From: Frankiales bacterium
Lineage (GTDB): Bacteria > Actinomycetota > Actinomycetes > Mycobacteriales > SCTD01
Reading direction: 5' to 3'
Assembly: GCA_025965495.1 (NCBI GenBank)
Contig: JAOPWW010000398.1
Location: forward strand, 1-5,420
Length of the DNA: 5,420 nt
The position numbers and the translations under genes are program-made. The notes under the pieces are model-generated. The model was given only the letters and a program-made list of their open reading frames with translations, had not been told where the DNA came from and did no database searches. Each line of letters starts with the position of its first letter. Within the stretch, counting starts at the first letter, position 1. This document shows positions 4,619 to 5,420 of the stretch, piece after piece.

Positions 4619-5420
4619 TCAGTCCTTGCTGTCGGCGAGCTTCCCGCGCAGCTGCAGGACGGCCTTGGTGTGCATCTGGCAGATCCGGCTCTCGGTGACG
4701 CCGAGGACCTGGCCGATCTCCGCGAGGGTCAGGCCCTCGTAGTAGTAGAGGGTCACCACGATCTTCTCGCGCTCGGGGAGCGTGTTGATCGCCTTCGCCA
4801 GCAGGTACTTGGTCTCCTCGGTCTCGAACGCCGCGACCGGGTCCTCGGCCTTGGTGTCCTCGAGGGTGTCGACCAGGGAGAGCTTGTCGCCCTTCTCCCC
4901 GCCCGCGGTGAGCAGCTCGTCGAGCGCGACCACGTTCACGAAGGAGACCTGGCTGAAGATCGTGTGGAGGTCCTCGAGCGCGATGCCCAGCTCCGCCGCG
5001 ACCTCGGCCTCGGTGGGCGTCCGGTGCAGCTTGGCCTCGAGGGCGGCGTAGGCCTTCTCGACCTCGCGGGCCTTGTAGCGGACCGACCGCGGGATCCAGT
5101 CGATCGAGCGCAGCTCGTCGATGATCGCGCCCTTGATGCGGCTGATCGCGTAGGTCTCGAACTTGATCGCACGCTCGATGTCGAACTTCTGGATCGCGTC
5201 GATCAGGCCGAAGATGCCGTAGGAGACGAGGTCGGCCTGCTCGATGTTCGGCGGGAGCCCCACCCCGACGCGGCCTGCGACGTACTTGACCAACGGCGAG
5301 TAGTGCAGGATCAGCCGCTCGCGCAGCCGCTCCTCGCCGGTGCTCTTGTACTCCTTCCAGAGCTCGGCGATCGCCTGCTCGATCTCCTCGCGCTCCTCGT
5401 CGCTGACGTTCGCGTAGCGA
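4619..5420 (-). CDS. whiG: WhiG/FliA-family RNA polymerase sigma factor (5' end outside window)
   Basis: The window holds 266 codons and the stop; the frame is open to the right edge with no start, so the first residues (probably 10-20) are missing. In fragment numbering, region 2 spans about 35-107 (LILHYSPLVKYVAGRV, LPPNIEQADLVSYGIFGL, KFETYAISRIKGAIIDELR). Region 3 follows (about 115-165, IPRSVRYKAREVEKAYAALE, TPTEAEVAAELGI). Region 4 spans about 212-262 (LPEREKIVVTLYYYEGLTL, LGVTESRICQMHTKAVLQLR). The text closely matches Streptomyces WhiG as I recall it, which starts sporulation in aerial hyphae and is held inactive by RsiG with cyclic di-GMP. In motile actinobacteria the same family (FliA) drives flagellar genes, and which applies here cannot be read from the sequence. 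One variation is Cys at fragment residue 247, where WhiG has Ser in RVSQIHTK. A TTG inside the frame at 5293 is not a credible start because it would remove conserved region 2. Confidence 0.95.
   Translation of the reverse strand, partial: RYANVSDEEREEIEQAIAELWKEYKSTGEERLRERLILHYSPLVKYVAGRVGVGLPPNIEQADLVSYGIFGLIDAIQKFDIERAIKFETYAISRIKGAIIDELRSIDWIPRSVRYKAREVEKAYAALEAKLHRTPTEAEVAAELGIALEDLHTIFSQVSFVNVVALDELLTAGGEKGDKLSLVDTLEDTKAEDPVAAFETEETKYLLAKAINTLPEREKIVVTLYYYEGLTLAEIGQVLGVTESRICQMHTKAVLQLRGKLADSKD

Noticed and set aside
4782..5051. 89-codon plus-strand frame within the WhiG-type gene
   Set aside because: Serine-rich shadow of a strongly conserved minus-strand sigma factor.

Overview
The window is very GC-rich, and every gene uses the G/C-ending codons typical of actinobacteria. 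The 5' end of rpsB, a Streptomyces-WhiG-like sigma factor and a degenerate M23-family protein lie together. From memory, this is the neighbourhood found in many Actinomycetota, where whiG/fliA, an M23 protein and rpsB-tsf sit close to each other. An actinomycete is therefore likely, either sporulating or motile; the genus cannot be read from this sequence.

Layout: (1) 1-105 (-) is the first 35 codons of rpsB, running off the left edge. (2) 106-375 is a non-coding divergent region with several inverted repeats: a possible structured rpsB leader plus the upstream region of the rightward genes. (3) 376-3309 (+) is a tight three-gene module. It encodes a secreted PD40 beta-propeller/fibronectin-III/Ig-like protein, then, after a 34-nt gap, a short SigE-family ECF sigma factor, then, with a 4-nt overlap, a single-pass membrane protein with extracytoplasmic carboxypeptidase-regulatory-like folds. 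(4) 3310-3509 is a gap with two short hairpins. (5) 3510-4574 (+) is an exported M23/LytM-like protein that keeps the zinc ligands but lacks both usual catalytic histidines, and has a second hydrophobic segment near its C-terminus. (6) 4575-4618 separates the convergent genes and holds a candidate bidirectional terminator hairpin. (7) 4619-5420 (-) is a WhiG/FliA-type sigma factor whose start lies beyond the right edge.

How the genes may work together: the sigma/membrane-protein pair looks like a cell-surface signalling unit, in which the membrane protein occupies the anti-sigma position but has no recognisable anti-sigma motif. The secreted propeller protein is probably co-expressed with it. 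The M23-like protein may act on or bind peptidoglycan, and WhiG-type sigma factors drive sporulation or flagellar genes. I see no CRISPR, mobile element, tRNA or phage feature. The most unusual points are the three-gene module placed between rpsB and the M23 gene, the catalytic-residue loss and possible two-membrane-segment topology of the M23 protein, and the dyad-rich rpsB upstream region. None of these proves a new system.
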